A stretch of DNA of 64,000 nt from Talpa occidentalis (GCF_014898055.3 NW_023601433.1:72833683-72897682); one strand, 5' to 3'. Shown: positions 42,940-54,320, counted from the first letter of the stretch. Numbers and translations are program-made. The notes: generated by a model from the sequence alone, not told the origin.

Positions 42940-43340
42940 GTTCTAGCATTACCAAATGGATTCATGGCTCTCTGCCTTTATCCTGCTGCCTCCTCTGTTT
43001 GAAGTGCCCTTTCCAGTGCCTACTGTTGGTCTGGACAAGTCTCACATCAATAAAAGTAGGGTCTGTTTTATTTACTGCTGTGTTTCCAACCCATTGAATA
43101 TATTGCAAGAATGAATAAATGAATGAATGATTCATTTATTCAAATTCACACTTCTTGAGAGGGTTCTCTTGTGCTTTGCAGCACTTTTGGCTGTTTTCCC
43201 ATCACCATGTGAATGGATTGAACTATGTCTGTGTCTTTTCCCAGACTGCTCTCCTTGAGGGCAGAGCTCGTGTCTTTCTTAGTGCCCCCCCATGGCATAT
43301 AATGGCCCCCGGATAGGCGCCTGATGAATAATGATAATGA
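42940..43340 (+). mobile_element. Two L2 3' ends in tandem
   Basis: The first ends at 43100-43140 (GAATGAATAAATGAATGAAT), overlapping a small palindrome (arms GAATAAATGAA / TTCATTTATTC). The second (43145-43340) has 'ctgctctccttgagggcagagctcgtgtctttc…ggataggcgcctgatgaataatg'. Confidence 0.65.
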
Positions 43341-43512
43341 TCCTGCACAGAGGTCAGCTCTTATTATCCCCCACCCCCTCACCATCCGCCCAGCTACCTG
43401 GCCTCAGGCAGGCTTGTCTCCATCACGGCAGGGACGGGGATTCCCAGGACATTTGTCCTCATGTTCCATCGAAACTGACTACAAGGCAACATGTGTGGAC
43501 GTCTCCTCGTGT

Positions 43513-43611
43513 AACTATTATCCAGCCTCTTACAAGTATTGTCTAACCTTTTACAACTATTATCCAGCCTCTTACCACTATTAAGCAGCCTCTTACAAGT
43601 TTGTGCAGCTC
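43513..43611 (+). repeat. 21-bp minisatellite
   Basis: Four full 21-bp units (43513-43533, 43534-43554, 43555-43575, 43576-43596) and a partial fifth. Units 1 and 3 are identical (AACTATTATCCAGCCTCTTA, then C), so a 42-bp dimer may have been duplicated. Confidence 0.9.
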
Positions 43612-43614
43612 AGC

Positions 43615-43960
43615 CATTCATTACACACTGGAGCCTCCACCGTCCACTGATGGTTCATGGAAAAGATAACTATGTTCATTTTACAGCAAAGGAAACTGAG
43701 GTTTAGAGGCAGGTGTGGCTTTGCTAAATGGCCCAGAGCTCATTAGTAATACAGGCCAGACCAAAACCTACATTTTCTACCTTCCAGATCCTGAATTTTC
43801 CCCCTTTTCCAATGTAGGGGAATTGCTTTTATGAAACACATCAAATTAGTAATAATAACAATACAAAGGACAGCTAGCTTTTAGTGAGCACTGGCTGTGG
43901 TCTGGCACAGTGCTCAAATTTTGTCCACCTGACCCATAGTACAGGTCAGTTTCCCCAAGT
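43615..43960 (-). mobile_element. Two MIR relics
   Basis: 43660-43790 has 'ttacagcaaaggaaactgaggtttagaggcaggtgtggc'. 43860-43950 has 'agcttttagtgagcactggctgtggtctggcacagtgctcaa'. Confidence 0.65.
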
Positions 43961-44299
43961 ATCTGCTTTTGACCAAATGAAAACCATGAGGGGTTTCATT
44001 TAAGTGTCTTGGATTGGAGGAACATGGGGGACTTGGGGAGAGAGGGACAACAATGTATTTATTCCGTGGCCTTGAACCACGACATCACATCCATCCCTAT
44101 CTGGGACTCAGTTACCCCCATCTGTAAATTGGGTGTTTGGATGCGACATACTTTCCAGATCCTCTCAGAGCTGATACTCTATAGCTCCGTGTCACCAGTA
44201 GTTTGTTCTTAGTCTTCTTGAGATTGACTTTCTGCTTGTGAAGACTGATCCTGGAATCAGGGAGGGTGACTCTGATCCCTCCCTAGAAATTTTGGACCA

Positions 44300-44425
44300 T
44301 TGGAAGTGCGAGGATGCACTAAGCATCACGGGAGAGCTACATGCGCCACATTCTTCAATGGCAGCAATTTTCCGTGTAATTAAGTTTATTCATCATGTAT
44401 ATTAAGGGGAAAATGGAGACGCATG
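44300..44425. promoter_or_regulatory. Putative conserved noncoding block
   Basis: CAATGGCAGCAATTTTCCGT and GTAATTAAGTTTATTCATCA within repeat-free DNA. Neighbouring 43965-44300 and 44430-44800 show nothing recognisable. Confidence 0.35.
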
Positions 44426-44811
44426 ATCATCACAGCCCATTTGCCACCAACATCCATCTCTCAAGAGTCGCTTCTGTTTTCTTCAGGACCAACTGCCATG
44501 ATAGATGCAGGGCCCGGGAGAGCCATCTGGTGTGAGCAGTGATGGGAACTGAGTCCCGGCAGGACCAGTCTCATCTGCCTGGACACACGCATCTCCAGAA
44601 ACCCTCACTGCCCTCAAGGGGCTTCCTACCCAGGAATAGGCCGAAGAGTTACATCAGCGGAGGCTAGTATTATTTTCAGGTAGCCGCTCTTCTATGGAAG
44701 CTGGCGGTGTCACTGCTGACTCTTGTCATTGCATTATGCATAATACTGGCTCGCCTCCTTCCATATGCCCAGGTACGCTTAGCCTGACTGCTTGCATATG
44801 TAGGGAGTTCA

Positions 44812-45300
44812 GTTCATTTACCAATTTACTCAACAAATATTTGAGTGCTTATTCAGTGGCACACACCTTCCCAGGCTTTGAGAATCCAACAGTGAACAAA
44901 GCAAAGCTTCTTGGCCTCCTGAAGCTTGCTTGGTGGGTATTTTGGAATAAAAGAGCAATCGAATGAGCATGTGCACATGAATTTCTTCTTTCATTCAACA
45001 GACCTTGTGGGTCGGCTATGGACAGCACTGTGCTAATTACAGATGTTTAAAATGCGGTCTAAACACTTTGTCTTCACCCTATGGCCACAGCTTATGTTCC
45101 AGTGGAGGGGGAAGCTGTAAGTCATAGAATCACACCAGTGAAGAACTCATCAGAAACCGAGGGAAAGCCCCATGAAGAAAAGGGAGGTGGTATTTTGAGA
45201 GGGTGAGAGGGGAATTTGTTCTAGGTTGGGGAGAATTTGGGAAACCTGGGAGGAGGGACTCTTAAGTTGATGCCCCAAATAAGTTTCCTTCAAATAGGAG
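44812..45300 (-). mobile_element. L2 relics, two pieces
   Basis: 44812-44960 ('tttactcaacaaatatttgagtgcttattcagtggc…gagaatccaacagtgaacaaagc') and 44985-45300 ('tttcattcaacagaccttgtggg…gtgctaattacag') are two reversed L2 ends. Confidence 0.7.
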
Positions 45301-45309
45301 GAGTGGAGT

Positions 45310-45880
45310 GGATGGAATAGAAGCACAAGGGCTCAATTTGTCGGGATGCTAGGCTGTCAGAGGAAGACCCAAGGCTACTTGGTTTACACAATAAGAAATT
45401 CAGAGGTAGGGAAGCTCAAGAGTCAGTTAATTCAGGGTCTTGACATCTAAGTTCTTTCTGTACTTTCATATTTTTTTCCTTAGAGGATGGGTTTTTGTTC
45501 TTCATGGTCATGAAATGGCTACTGCAGTTCATCCTCACACAACATTGCCACCCAAAACTAGAGAGACTTTTCCAGATTTATCTTAAGGACAGAGGAAATA
45601 TTTTCTAGAAATCTCCCAGGAGATTTCTTCTCATTGACTAGACTTGTGTTGGTACATTTGAATCACTGGGGCCAAGGGGATGTTGCAGAGTGAACAGGAG
45701 TAGCTGGGTTAGGAACATCAATTCCAGTTCTGAAGTCAATTTGTGGTGTCTCCTGGATAAGTCTCTTCCCTATTCTGGCTCCTAAGCTCCCGATCTGAAA
45801 AATTAGATTCCAAGACTCTTCCCATTTGTGAAGTTATAGGATTCTATATTGGCTTTATTTATTGGGGGGTATCATATCAA
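45310..45880. other. Unassigned, no gene
   Basis: AT-moderate sequence without a recognisable repeat or exon. Confidence 0.4.
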
Positions 45881-45884
45881 TTGT

Positions 45885-46215
45885 TCATCAGAGTTTTGTT
45901 TTTCTGGTGGGGTGGTACTTCCTTGTGGCTGGTGGGATTGTACTTGGTCTGACCCATGGGACAAAGGCAGGCTACTTTCTAGAATGAAGCATTTAATGAC
46001 TGTGATTTCAGGATTTCTCTTTCCTGCCAATACAATAACATTTGAGGTGGGGGCTGTGCCTGTCAATCTCAGTCCCCAAGTAACTGGTAAGTTGGTTGGT
46101 TCCTATACCAACCTGAGGGAGAAGCAGCACAAGTGTGAAGATTTGGGGGCTACTTGTTACAGCAGCATACTTTATCCTGTCTTGACTGATGCATCATCAT
46201 CCACAACTGCAACAC
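45885..46215 (+). mobile_element. MLT-type LTR relic (tentative)
   Basis: 'ctgacccatgggacaaaggcaggc' and 'gagggagaagcagcacaagtg…ttgactgatgc' resemble the body of old MLT LTRs. The 123-codon opening through it has no domain. Confidence 0.35.
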
Positions 46216-46229
46216 TGTAGCTGACACAA

Positions 46230-46440
46230 AAGGAGGACTCACTGTGTGCCACACCCTGGCCCAAGCCCTTTACTTGCATTTTACTTTCTGAAGCTTACAG
46301 CCACCTTGTGGGGTAGGTACCATTAACATCCCTGTTTTTAAGATAATGCAACAGAGTCAGAGATGGAGAGTCAATAGTTCAAGGTAACACAGTCATGAAG
46401 GAGAAGACCCAGGATTTAAATCCAGGTGTGTCTGACATTG
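46230..46440 (-). mobile_element. MIR relic
   Basis: 'cactgtgtgccacaccctggcccaagccctttacttgc…agccaccttgtggggtaggtaccattaacatccc…aggatttaaatccagg': full reverse MIR. Confidence 0.88.
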
Positions 46441-46527
46441 AGGAATCAAAGCATTATCTTGCCTTGATGAAACTGGATAGGGCTTTTGCTTAACATCAAA
46501 GAATGGATGAGGGGGTTTGAAGAGCTG

Positions 46528-46560
<33 letters not shown>
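46528..46560 (+). repeat. (TC)n(GT)n compound microsatellite
   Basis: About ten TC units then six GT units; transition at 46549. Decayed TG-rich bases follow to 46582. Confidence 0.95.
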
Positions 46561-46599
46561 TGTATATGTGTATGTCTGTGTTAAAGTTGCTCTGACCTG

Positions 46600-47565
46600 A
46601 GCTTCACTAAGAGGCCCTGGCAGTGAATAGGGTATTCCTGAGTCAGAGACCCCCAGACTGGCCCAGCTTTGTCTCTGCAGCTACCTTCTCTCTAACTTGC
46701 AGCTTCCTTTGCTCCAAGCTCCCTGCAGGCCCCAGGCCAACTCTGCCTTTTAAGAGACCTAATTAAACCCTGGCGAGAAGATCTGGTATTTTCTTCCTGG
46801 CAGGCAGCTCTGTGGAGTGGGGAGGTGGGTGGTGGAGCTCCCGGACCTGAGCAGGGCAGCAGAGATAACAATAATGACCATAGCACCGTCACACAGCTTG
46901 CTGGCTGGCCCTTGGAAAGAACTGTAACCAGTAGCTGTCATCATCATCACCATTACCATCATTGGTATCCTTGCTCTGGGTTGTCAGGATCATTTATAGA
47001 GCATTTCTAGTTCCCCAGTAGGGTCTCATGGCAGAGAGAGACCCTTTTCCTCTCCTCCTTGCTTCATCCTTACCCCAGCTATCTAATTTGAAGCTTTGGG
47101 GGAGGCAGCCCACCTGCAAAGGCCTCATCCTAGGGCTTCAGGTCAATTTCTTGCCTCTTTTTATAGATACTGAGCCCGAGGCCTCAGCAGGCAGTGTTCA
47201 CAGCTGGTCAGAGACCAGATAAGAGGGGTCTGGTGTAGGTGGGTGGATCCTGCTCCATTCATGGCTTTTCTAGAGTGCTGGGGAGATGGGAACATAGTAT
47301 GGAGAGTACCTTGCTTCCACAGGGATCATGCAGGGCTGATGCCAACCCTGGGTCACCAGCGGGCACAGGGTCACGGTGGCCCATGGTCCCACTGACGAGG
47401 CAGCCCAGGCGAGGTCCAGCCCCGCGGCTCTGACTCCCAGACCTGCTCCTGGAAGCCACTGCCTCGGGGAAAGAAGCCTTATTAGTGCAGCTGCCTGCAG
47501 GCCCTGGGTGCAGCCAGGGGCGGAAAAGGCCTCATTTACCCCAGCGCTAGATCCTGCACATGATG
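46600..47565. other. Unassigned, moderately GC-rich
   Basis: Contains a CAT-rich run (46938-46965, ATCATCATCACCATTACC). No exon or promoter is convincing; openings at 47239-47433 are overlapped on both strands. Confidence 0.4.
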
Positions 47566-47569
47566 TCCA

Positions 47570-48030
47570 CATGCACAGGATGCGGCCACATGCACATCTC
47601 CAGCCCTGGCCAGCACAGTCATGGGCACAGGGCATGTGGGCCAGACTCAGGCAGATGCACATATGGGCATACAGCTGTGTGCCCAGAATACAAAGGCAGG
47701 GAGGTACCCACATCCACGCAACATGCAACACACATGCACCTGGGCATACACCATACGCTCTCAGGCAAACACATGTACTCATGCGTCTACTCACCTCTGC
47801 TCACCCAGGTGTGTGGCAGGTGTCCCTGCACACAGGAACACAGACGGGGGCACCATGCAGACATGCTCTCCGGTCTGTTCAGCAGGCACAGCCAGGCTAG
47901 TGTGAACACACGTGTCCTGGTAATTCACTCGCACACACGGCCAGGTTGCCAAGTGCAAGCCCTGCTGACCCAGGAATGTACAAACACTAAGCACATGCCT
48001 GGGCTTTTACATACCTGCAATTCACAAACA
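47570..48030. repeat. Decayed CACATG/CACA-rich low-complexity tract
   Basis: Recurring 'cacatgca', 'gcacacac', 'acatgcacctgggcatac' over about 460 bp, probably an aged simple repeat. Low stop density yields openings of 161-174 codons in three frames, all rich in H, T and C; these are artefacts. Confidence 0.7.
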
Positions 48031-48107
48031 CCTCCCCTGACGTGAGAGAGACACAGAGATCTTTAAAGACCCGGCACACACTCACATGTGGCCGACATAG
48101 TCATCTG

Positions 48108-48138
48108 TGTCTGTTATTTCTGAGTCTGTTATTTCTGA
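48108..48138 (+). repeat. Short tandem duplication
   Basis: GTCTGTTATTTCTGA occurs twice back to back. Confidence 0.85.
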
Positions 48139-48199
48139 GTTCTACTCACCTGGTGATGAAAGGCTTTTCATGCAGGTTGAGGCACTGTTGCGGAACCAC

Positions 48200-48560
48200 A
48201 CTACCCTGTGGGCCTCGCTTTATTCCCATTTTGCAGGTGTGGAAACTAAGTCTCAGATGGAGCAAGGGCGTCCCATGAGGGCAGCCCGCTAGAAGCGGGC
48301 CCTCTGGTTACAGCCCCACCAAGGTGGCGGTGTAGGGAGGACACATGGCTGGGTTTGAGCTTTGACTCTGAAGTTTCCCAGCTGTGATATCACCTGACCT
48401 CCAGGAGCCTTGTCCTCGTTCATCAGGACGGGGACAGGACGGTGACTGCTTCGTGAGGTTGCATGGAGGATGAAGGAGAACAGATGTGCAAGGCCAGGTA
48501 TGGTGCAGAGCACCCTGTAAGCTGTTTGCAGATGCCACCTCTCTTTATTATTATCTACTA
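48200..48560. mobile_element. Two MIR relics, opposite strands
   Basis: 48215-48275 reads reverse ('attcccattttgcaggtgtggaaactaagtctcag'). 48340-48550 reads forward ('gggtttgagctttgactctgaagtttcccagctgtg…'). Confidence 0.6.
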
Positions 48561-48569
48561 TGACCTGCA

Positions 48570-48770
48570 GAGACAAAGGCCGTGTGAAGACCCGGGGAAG
48601 ATGGCCGCCTGCAAGACAGGGATGGAGACCTAGGGCAGATCCTTCCCTTGCTGCCCTCAGAAGGCACCCATCCTGCCCACACTTTGATTTTTGACTTTAA
48701 ACTCTGGAACTGCAGGATAAATCTCTGTGCTTGAAGTCACCCAGCTGTGGTGCTTGGTTAGAGCAGTGCT
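48570..48770 (+). mobile_element. MLT1-type LTR 3' portion
   Basis: 'ggccgtgtgaagacccggggaagatggccgcctgcaagaca', 'aaactctggaactgcaggataaatctctgtgcttgaagtcacccagc' match the MLT1 3' half in plus sense. Confidence 0.85.
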
Positions 48771-48969
48771 AGGTCACCAGTGTGGGTTTTGGTCTGGGAA
48801 TTTTGGGTCCTTAGCAAACCCAGCAGGTTACCTGCAGAGCCCCGTTGCCTGGCACTGCCTGGGGCCCCAGTGATCTCTACTGAGGGGAGCCAGGCCTCTC
48901 CTGGAAGAACAGGAGCCACACTTGCCGACAAGGAAAGAGGGAGCCAGGATCCACCAGTATAGGCGTTGT

Positions 48970-49145
48970 CATGGTTGAGACAGCTGGACCGGTTGTAACA
49001 GTGACTTAGAGCTGATATAACAACCCTCGTATTCTTTTAGTGAGGCCTGAAAGGTGCTATTAAATGGAATATTGAGATAAGGAAGAGGGAGCGGAAAGGT
49101 TAGACACTATTTATTCAGGTTTTCATGGGGCACTAAAATATCTTC
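48970..49145. promoter_or_regulatory. Putative conserved noncoding block
   Basis: Repeat-free: CTGATATAACAACCCTCGTA, GGTGCTATTAAATGGAATAT, AGACACTATTTATTCAGG. It abuts a GC-rich stretch (49145-49560). Confidence 0.35.
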
Positions 49146-49760
49146 GCTGCCACTGCTGGCTGCCCCTCCCCCACCTCCCAGGCCCGAGGCTGCCTCTCCC
49201 GCACCCGCAGCACAAGGAGGTGAGGAGGTGCCAGGTCCCATGCCATCAACCCGGGGGGCACCCGGGCTGGGAACCGCCTGGTTTCTGGGCCTATGGGGAC
49301 CTGGTGGGAATCCCACTGCAGCCTGCTGGCCGGCAGGCAAACAGCGCTTGTGCGCGTGGGCCATGGCGGCACCACGGACAGAGAGGCCTGGTGCCGGGTG
49401 CAGGGCAGCAGGAAGGAGCCGCACTGTCCCACTCTCCTCCGGAGTCCAGCTGGGGGCAGGGGGTGTGCGGGGCGGGTTACAGCATCCTCCGCCCACACAG
49501 GCCCCGGACTAGACCTAGAGGGAAACCTCCAGCCACCCATCCCCAACCCCCGCGGGCAGCCCTCTGCCAGCCTGCGTGGAGCTCTCTGTTCTGGCCTCTT
49601 TTCTTTTCCTAGGGACCTTCTTTCGGCAGAAGTTGACCCATATGACCAGATTTCTTTCAGGAGCCCCCAAATTATGCATTTTAAAATCTGGGGAAAATCT
49701 TCCTCTTTCTCCCCCTGGATTCTTTGGGGAGGAATGGCATCGGGGAAAGATAGCGTTTTC
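49146..49760. other. GC-rich unique stretch then AT-type block
   Basis: 49146-49560 is GC-rich with scattered CpG. Openings of 262 codons (minus) and 230 codons (plus) overlap here and contradict each other. 49605-49750 contains CCCAAATTATGCATTTTAAA, a possible conserved block. Confidence 0.35.
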
Positions 49761-49764
49761 CCTG

Positions 49765-50035
49765 ATATGGGACTCCAAGACCGTGAGCCCCAGGAGGATG
49801 GAGGCTGTCTGGTCTTATCGTTGCTGTGTCTCTGGCCCTCTGCAGAGGCCCGGCGTGCAGTAGGGCCACATGAGACTTGTGGCGGTGGCAGCAGCAAAGA
49901 AAACCTGGGCTGTGATGTCACAGAACCCTTGGCTCAAGGCTGGTCTGCTAACCCCGGTGAGTCTCATCTGCGGATGGGGATGTGAGACGGTGTAGACGAA
50001 GCTCTCAGCACACAGTAGGCACCTGCAGAATGCTG
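49765..50035 (+). mobile_element. L2 and MIR 3'-end relics
   Basis: 49765-49865: 'ccgtgagccccaggaggatggaggctgtctggtc…ggcgtgcagtagg' (L2). 49945-50035: 'gtgagtctcatctgcggatggggatg…gctctcagcacacagtaggcacc' (MIR). Confidence 0.65.
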
Positions 50036-50239
50036 GAGGTCTCCTTCCTCTGCAGAGTCAGCTTCCTCCCTTCTCCACAGCTCCCCCTGACTCCCAATGC
50101 AGAGATGCACCGATGAGGTGGCTGTGGACACATGAGCTTCCCTTCTGCAGGCCAGGTTGGATGCTGGAGGAAACTGGGGGAGAATGACTCAAGGTAGGAT
50201 TCTGGATGAGTCCCAGACCAGGCGGGCCTGAGGCATTCG

Positions 50240-50690
50240 CTGTTCTACAGTGCAGAAGCAGCGGCGCAGAGAGGGAGAGGGAAGGGTGTTCTAGGAGGAG
50301 GGAAACGACTTGGCAAAGACCCGGGCTTGGGCAGAAAGCTTGTGAGTGGGGAGTTGGGGGTGGAGGTGTGTTGTGGCAGAGGTGGGAGAAGAGGAGACAG
50401 GACTGGGGGAGGCAGAGGCCCCCATGCATGTCTGGATTTTCTTCTAAAGGTGATGTGAAGTTTATTCTGAGAAAAATTGGAAACTCTAGGAGCAGCAGAG
50501 AAAAGAGGACTCTGGCTTAACCGGGTGCTGAGAATCTGCATGAGCTCAGCAAAAAACACCCTGCCCTGGGGGCTGTGACATCATCACACCCCATCATAGT
50601 CCAGGAAACTGAGGCCCAGTGAAGAGAAAGCATCCCACGACTTGTCAGGGAAAAGCTGCGACTCAAAGCCCGTGCTTTTACAACTGCTGA
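50240..50690 (-). mobile_element. L2 relic then MIR relic
   Basis: 50280-50480 has 'gggaagggtgttctaggaggagggaaacgacttggcaaagacccggg' and 'gaagtttattctgagaa', the reverse L2 order. 50570-50690 has 'catcatagtccaggaaactgaggcccagtg', a reverse MIR. Confidence 0.6.
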
Positions 50691-50799
50691 GTTTGAGGAA
50701 GTCGGTGGGCAAGATGGTGATGAGTGAGAGGAATCACGGGCTCATTTGTCAGGGCACACGGAGGGTTTCCAGACCCCGTTCTCACTCATTGCACAACCA

Positions 50800-51230
50800 G
50801 CCCAAGCAGATGGGGCCTGTGTTACCCCACTCTGCCCTCAGATGTGGAAAATGAGGCTCAGAGAGGAGGAGGGACCCCTGGAGGAGTCACGCTCTTGACC
50901 AGGGTCTCTCCTTCCTCAGTTTATCCGGGGGTCTGCTCTACTTTTGGAAAGACCCCAGGAGCTTCATGGAGACTCTGGCTGTAGAGCTGGGTTTTGAAGG
51001 ATGGGAAAGACTTCCTCCCTACTTCCTTCCCTCCTCCTATTTCTCCCTCTCCTCCCTCCCTCTGCCCTTCTTTTCTTCCTCCCCTGCTTTAGCGTCTACT
51101 CTGTGCCAGGAGCTCAGAGATGGAGAGAGAACTATGCCCTTTGGCCTCACAGAACCCACATTTCTACCTTGTCATGAGCTGAGGCTTTGATCACGGGCAA
51201 GGTCACCCAGCTAGTCCCAGATACATGGGG
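50800..51230 (-). mobile_element. MIR/L2 relics with a pyrimidine tract
   Basis: 50835-50870 'gatgtggaaaatgaggctcagagagg' (MIR). 51010-51085 is an imperfect CCTT/CTCC tract. 51090-51160 'tctactctgtgccaggagctcagagatgg' is a reverse L2/MIR end. Confidence 0.5.
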
Positions 51231-51579
51231 GCTTGGCTTCCCACCCAGCTCTCTCCCAGAGGGTTATCTGCAGAAATGGAGATGGGTGGGTGCCCCATAG
51301 AGCTGAGGCCCCCAGGCAGGAGCATGCAGAATGGATGCCCCGGGGGGTGTGAGGACCTCCCTGGGACACTCACTGTAGGGGCCAGGATAAGAAGGAAGAG
51401 GAAGGACAATGAGGACACCTGGGCCTTTGAAGGGGCCTCGTTGAGCTCATGAGCCAAACAAACTCTCATCTCATTCTGGGGTGCCCAGGGCAGGCTCCTT
51501 TCCAGGTGGGGCAGTATCCCATCTCGGCTTCACACCCTCTCTCCATGGAGGAAGTTTGCCAAGAGATTATGGTGGGCTT

Positions 51580-51690
51580 GGCAGCAGACCTGAGTTCAAG
51601 TTCTTGTGTCTCTTTCAAGCTGTGTGATTCTGGGAAAGTCACTTAAAGCTTTAGATTTCTCATCACTAAAATGCTCATAGTGAGGTCAAC
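51580..51690 (+). mobile_element. MIR relic
   Basis: 'cctgagttcaagttcttgtgtctctttcaagctgtgtgattctgggaaagtcac': plus-sense MIR tRNA side and core. Confidence 0.7.
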
Positions 51691-51969
51691 TTGTGTTGTG
51701 TCACTAATGTTGGGAGAGTTCCGGGGCCTAACAGAACACGCTTGTAAGCTGTGAAGTGCTGTCTGATGTGAGGCTTGGTCATTCACTGTAGACTCAGCCC
51801 CCCAAGTGCTGGGCTTTGTCTGATTCAATCAAGTATGCTTTGAGTTGGTGCTCAGTCTGAGTCCCAGACAGGACCACTGAGTGGACTGCACTTTTGGTTC
51901 TGGTTCATGCCTTTTGAGGATGCGTAGTGGACTACAGTGCCTGTGGGACTGCAAGAATGCTTCGGAGAT

Positions 51970-52200
51970 GATAGTGATATTTATTATTACTAATAACAAT
52001 GACGACAGCTCAGCTTTGGGACATTTCTTGTGCACTTGACTCATTTGATCTTTACAGAAACCCTAGGAGGTGTGGACTGGTTTTCCCTACCTTACAGAAG
52101 AGGAGAGGAAGGCTCAGAGATGTTGTATTACTTGTTCAAGGTCACACAGCACTTAAGTGCGGGGGCTAGGACTCCAACTCAGGTTGGGGCTTTTCTGACT
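51970..52200 (-). mobile_element. MIR relic
   Basis: 'gatatttattattactaataac…cttacagaagaggagaggaaggctcagagatg…ttcaaggtcacacagcacttaagtgcgggggctaggactccaactcagg': full reverse MIR. Confidence 0.88.
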
Positions 52201-52284
52201 TCCAAACTGGGTCACCTGAGCTGCAGGGGTCCCTGCCTCCATGGGTGTCAGTCTTTGGGCCTGGGCAGAAGAGAGACTAATGCA

Positions 52285-52520
52285 GAGTCTGCCGCCAGTC
52301 GGGCACTCACATCCACTAATAATACAGTCAATTGCGCCTTTCAAATTACAGTAAATGTTTCCCCCCTTGAACAAATCATTTACCGAAACTGCAGAAAGAG
52401 TGTCCTGTTTACACACAGAGCCAAAGGAATTCCAATCTGAGTCTAATTATTGATGCTGTGGCTTCTATGGCCTTGGGAAAGGGCTGCCTAATTGCACCAA
52501 TTAATACCTGCCACTCGTGT
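52285..52520. promoter_or_regulatory. Putative conserved noncoding block
   Basis: Dense TAAT cores: CCACTAATAATACAGTCAAT, CTGAGTCTAATTATTGATGC, GCCTAATTGCACCAATTAAT. Also CCGAAACTGCAGAAAG and a TGTTTAC forkhead-like site. Repeat-free. The 136-codon opening ending at 52440 begins inside the MIR upstream. Confidence 0.5.
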
Positions 52521-52934
52521 GGGTTTTGTCAGGTTTGAGGTTTGGTCTCCTTCCTCTGCAGGTGCAGGGCGAGATGGGTCTGCACAGCCACTGTGGGTGC
52601 AGCCCTCCAGGGCACAGGCTGGTGCAGCAGGCGTTTGCTTTGCACAGCATTGTCATTTTTGGTGCCATGGTTTTGTTGGGGGCCACCCAGGCACCCTGGC
52701 AGATACCCTGGCAGGGATGCCTCCCAGGAGGAGGTCCACATTCCTCTTACTGTTCTGCTTCTGATTTGCTCTGAGATTGAGGGCAGGGCCTATCTCCAGC
52801 CTTAGTCTCCTCTGTTTCCCAGGCAGACAGTGGGTACATTTAGTGCTACTGGGAGGCTAAGGGGATCAAGTTGCAATTGCAGTGTGAACTCTAAGGGGTA
52901 GCAGGCCAAAGGGATGTGCGCTGAAGTGGGAGGG

Positions 52935-53540
52935 CAGTGGCTGGGGTTGAGAGACCTGGGTTCTGGTCTTGGTTCTGCTTCTGGTTCTTGCTGTGGGCTC
53001 TTGGGACAATACCTTTACTGTCTTGGGCCTCAGTTTCGCAGTTGCAAAGTGGGGATGATTCCACCTTCCCTGTCTGATGTTGTGTGGGTCCCCTGGCCTG
53101 GGATTGTGGAGGCTGTGATTGCCCCAAGTTCCTAAGAGGGAGAGAAACTCTGTTGGGCACTGGATGGGTGGCAGGTGGGGCTCTGGGAGGGGGTGGGGAA
53201 GCAGAAGAAAGGTCATAGGCTTTCAGATGAAACTGACCTGGGTTTGAATTGCACCTCCAACCCTTTGGAGCTGTGTGGTCTTTGGTGAAAATATTACAAC
53301 AATAATTGATTGGTGTTTCTGATGTACCGGGTATGGTCTTCATATGATCACATTAAACCCTCAATGGGTAGGTAGGTATTATTCTTATGCCCATTTTATA
53401 GATCTGGGGACTGAGGCTCAGGGAGGTCTAGTAAGTTTCTTGAGATTACACAGCCAGGGATTGTCAGCCAGGACTTGGGAACAATTCCCTGTGATTCCAG
53501 AGTTTCTGCTTGAAGTCACTGCACCTTCCTGCCTCTAATC
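52935..53540. mobile_element. Three MIR relics
   Basis: 52945-53110 plus ('ggttctgcttctggttcttgctgtgggctcttgggac'), 53215-53290 plus ('ggctttcagatgaaactgacctgggtttgaattgc'), 53295-53520 minus ('tatgcccattttatagatctggggactgaggctcagg'). Confidence 0.75.
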
Positions 53541-53544
53541 ACCC

Positions 53545-54165
53545 TTAGTCTCTCATCGATATCAGGGGCCAGTGTTAACATCCTCCAAGCAAAGATGTGG
53601 CTAGTACTGGGCAAGATTGATGATATGAGCTCTGATGGTGCAGCACCCACAGAGCCTCACATCCTGCAGAAGCTGCAATTCTTTTTACACACGTGTGGAT
53701 TGGAGACTCTTGGTCACTGCCCCATCCTTCTGTTTATCCTACCTCTACGAGGCCTGGCTGGAAGTGGGCTGGGGGTCTCCTCATCCTCCTGTCGCCCTCT
53801 TTGCTGGAGGTTCCCTAGCTTTGGCTTCCTCAGCATCCTTGGGGCTGGCGGTCCCACCAGAGTGCCCATGGGGCTGTTTTCTGATGTGACACATTGTCAC
53901 CATGCATTCTGTGTCATCACCCCTCAAAGTGGCGACACCGGAGCCTGATGCCACAGGATCGACTCAAAAACGATCAGGGTCCCCTAGGGGGGGCATCATG
54001 GGCCTTGACAGGAGCCCTGCAGTTCCCCCCGCCTCTATCTTGCACACAGAGCCCCTCTGCCACTTCTTGGCAGAGCCTGCAAAGCCCTGAGGGGGTGGGG
54101 CTCTGCTGGCGGGGCCACGGCTCACATGGGGATGAGTTTGATGTCCTGGTGCCTGACACATGCCT
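53545..54165. other. Unassigned, no gene
   Basis: No family or exon recognised. Overlapping openings (53595-53948, 53635-53889) lack domains. Confidence 0.4.
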
Positions 54166-54169
54166 TGTA

Positions 54170-54320
54170 TGAGGTCCCCAAATTAAAAGAAACAAAGCTC
54201 CTTAGTCAAAGGCAGCCTGGGCCTGGTGGGGAGACGTGGCAGGGCTCCAGAGTGCGGTGACTGACTGATTTCCCCTAATTACCGTTGGTTTAATATTTAT
54301 AGGGTTGGTGCCAGAGGGCT
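54170..54320. promoter_or_regulatory. Putative conserved noncoding block
   Basis: CCCCTAATTACCGTTGGTTT followed by AATATTTATAGGG, and upstream AAACAAAGCTCCTTAG. Repeat-free. Confidence 0.35.

Noticed and set aside
43513..43611. CRISPR-like array of 21-bp repeats
   Set aside because: Units abut without spacers and the host is a mammal; it is a minisatellite.
47376..48045. Three openings of 161-174 codons rich in His, Thr and Cys
   Set aside because: They arise from a decayed CACATG-type repeat with few stop codons.
49133..49985. Long openings of 262 codons (minus) and 230 codons (plus)
   Set aside because: They overlap on opposite strands in GC-rich DNA with low stop density. Neither translation shows a recognisable domain, and the plus one runs into an L2 relic.
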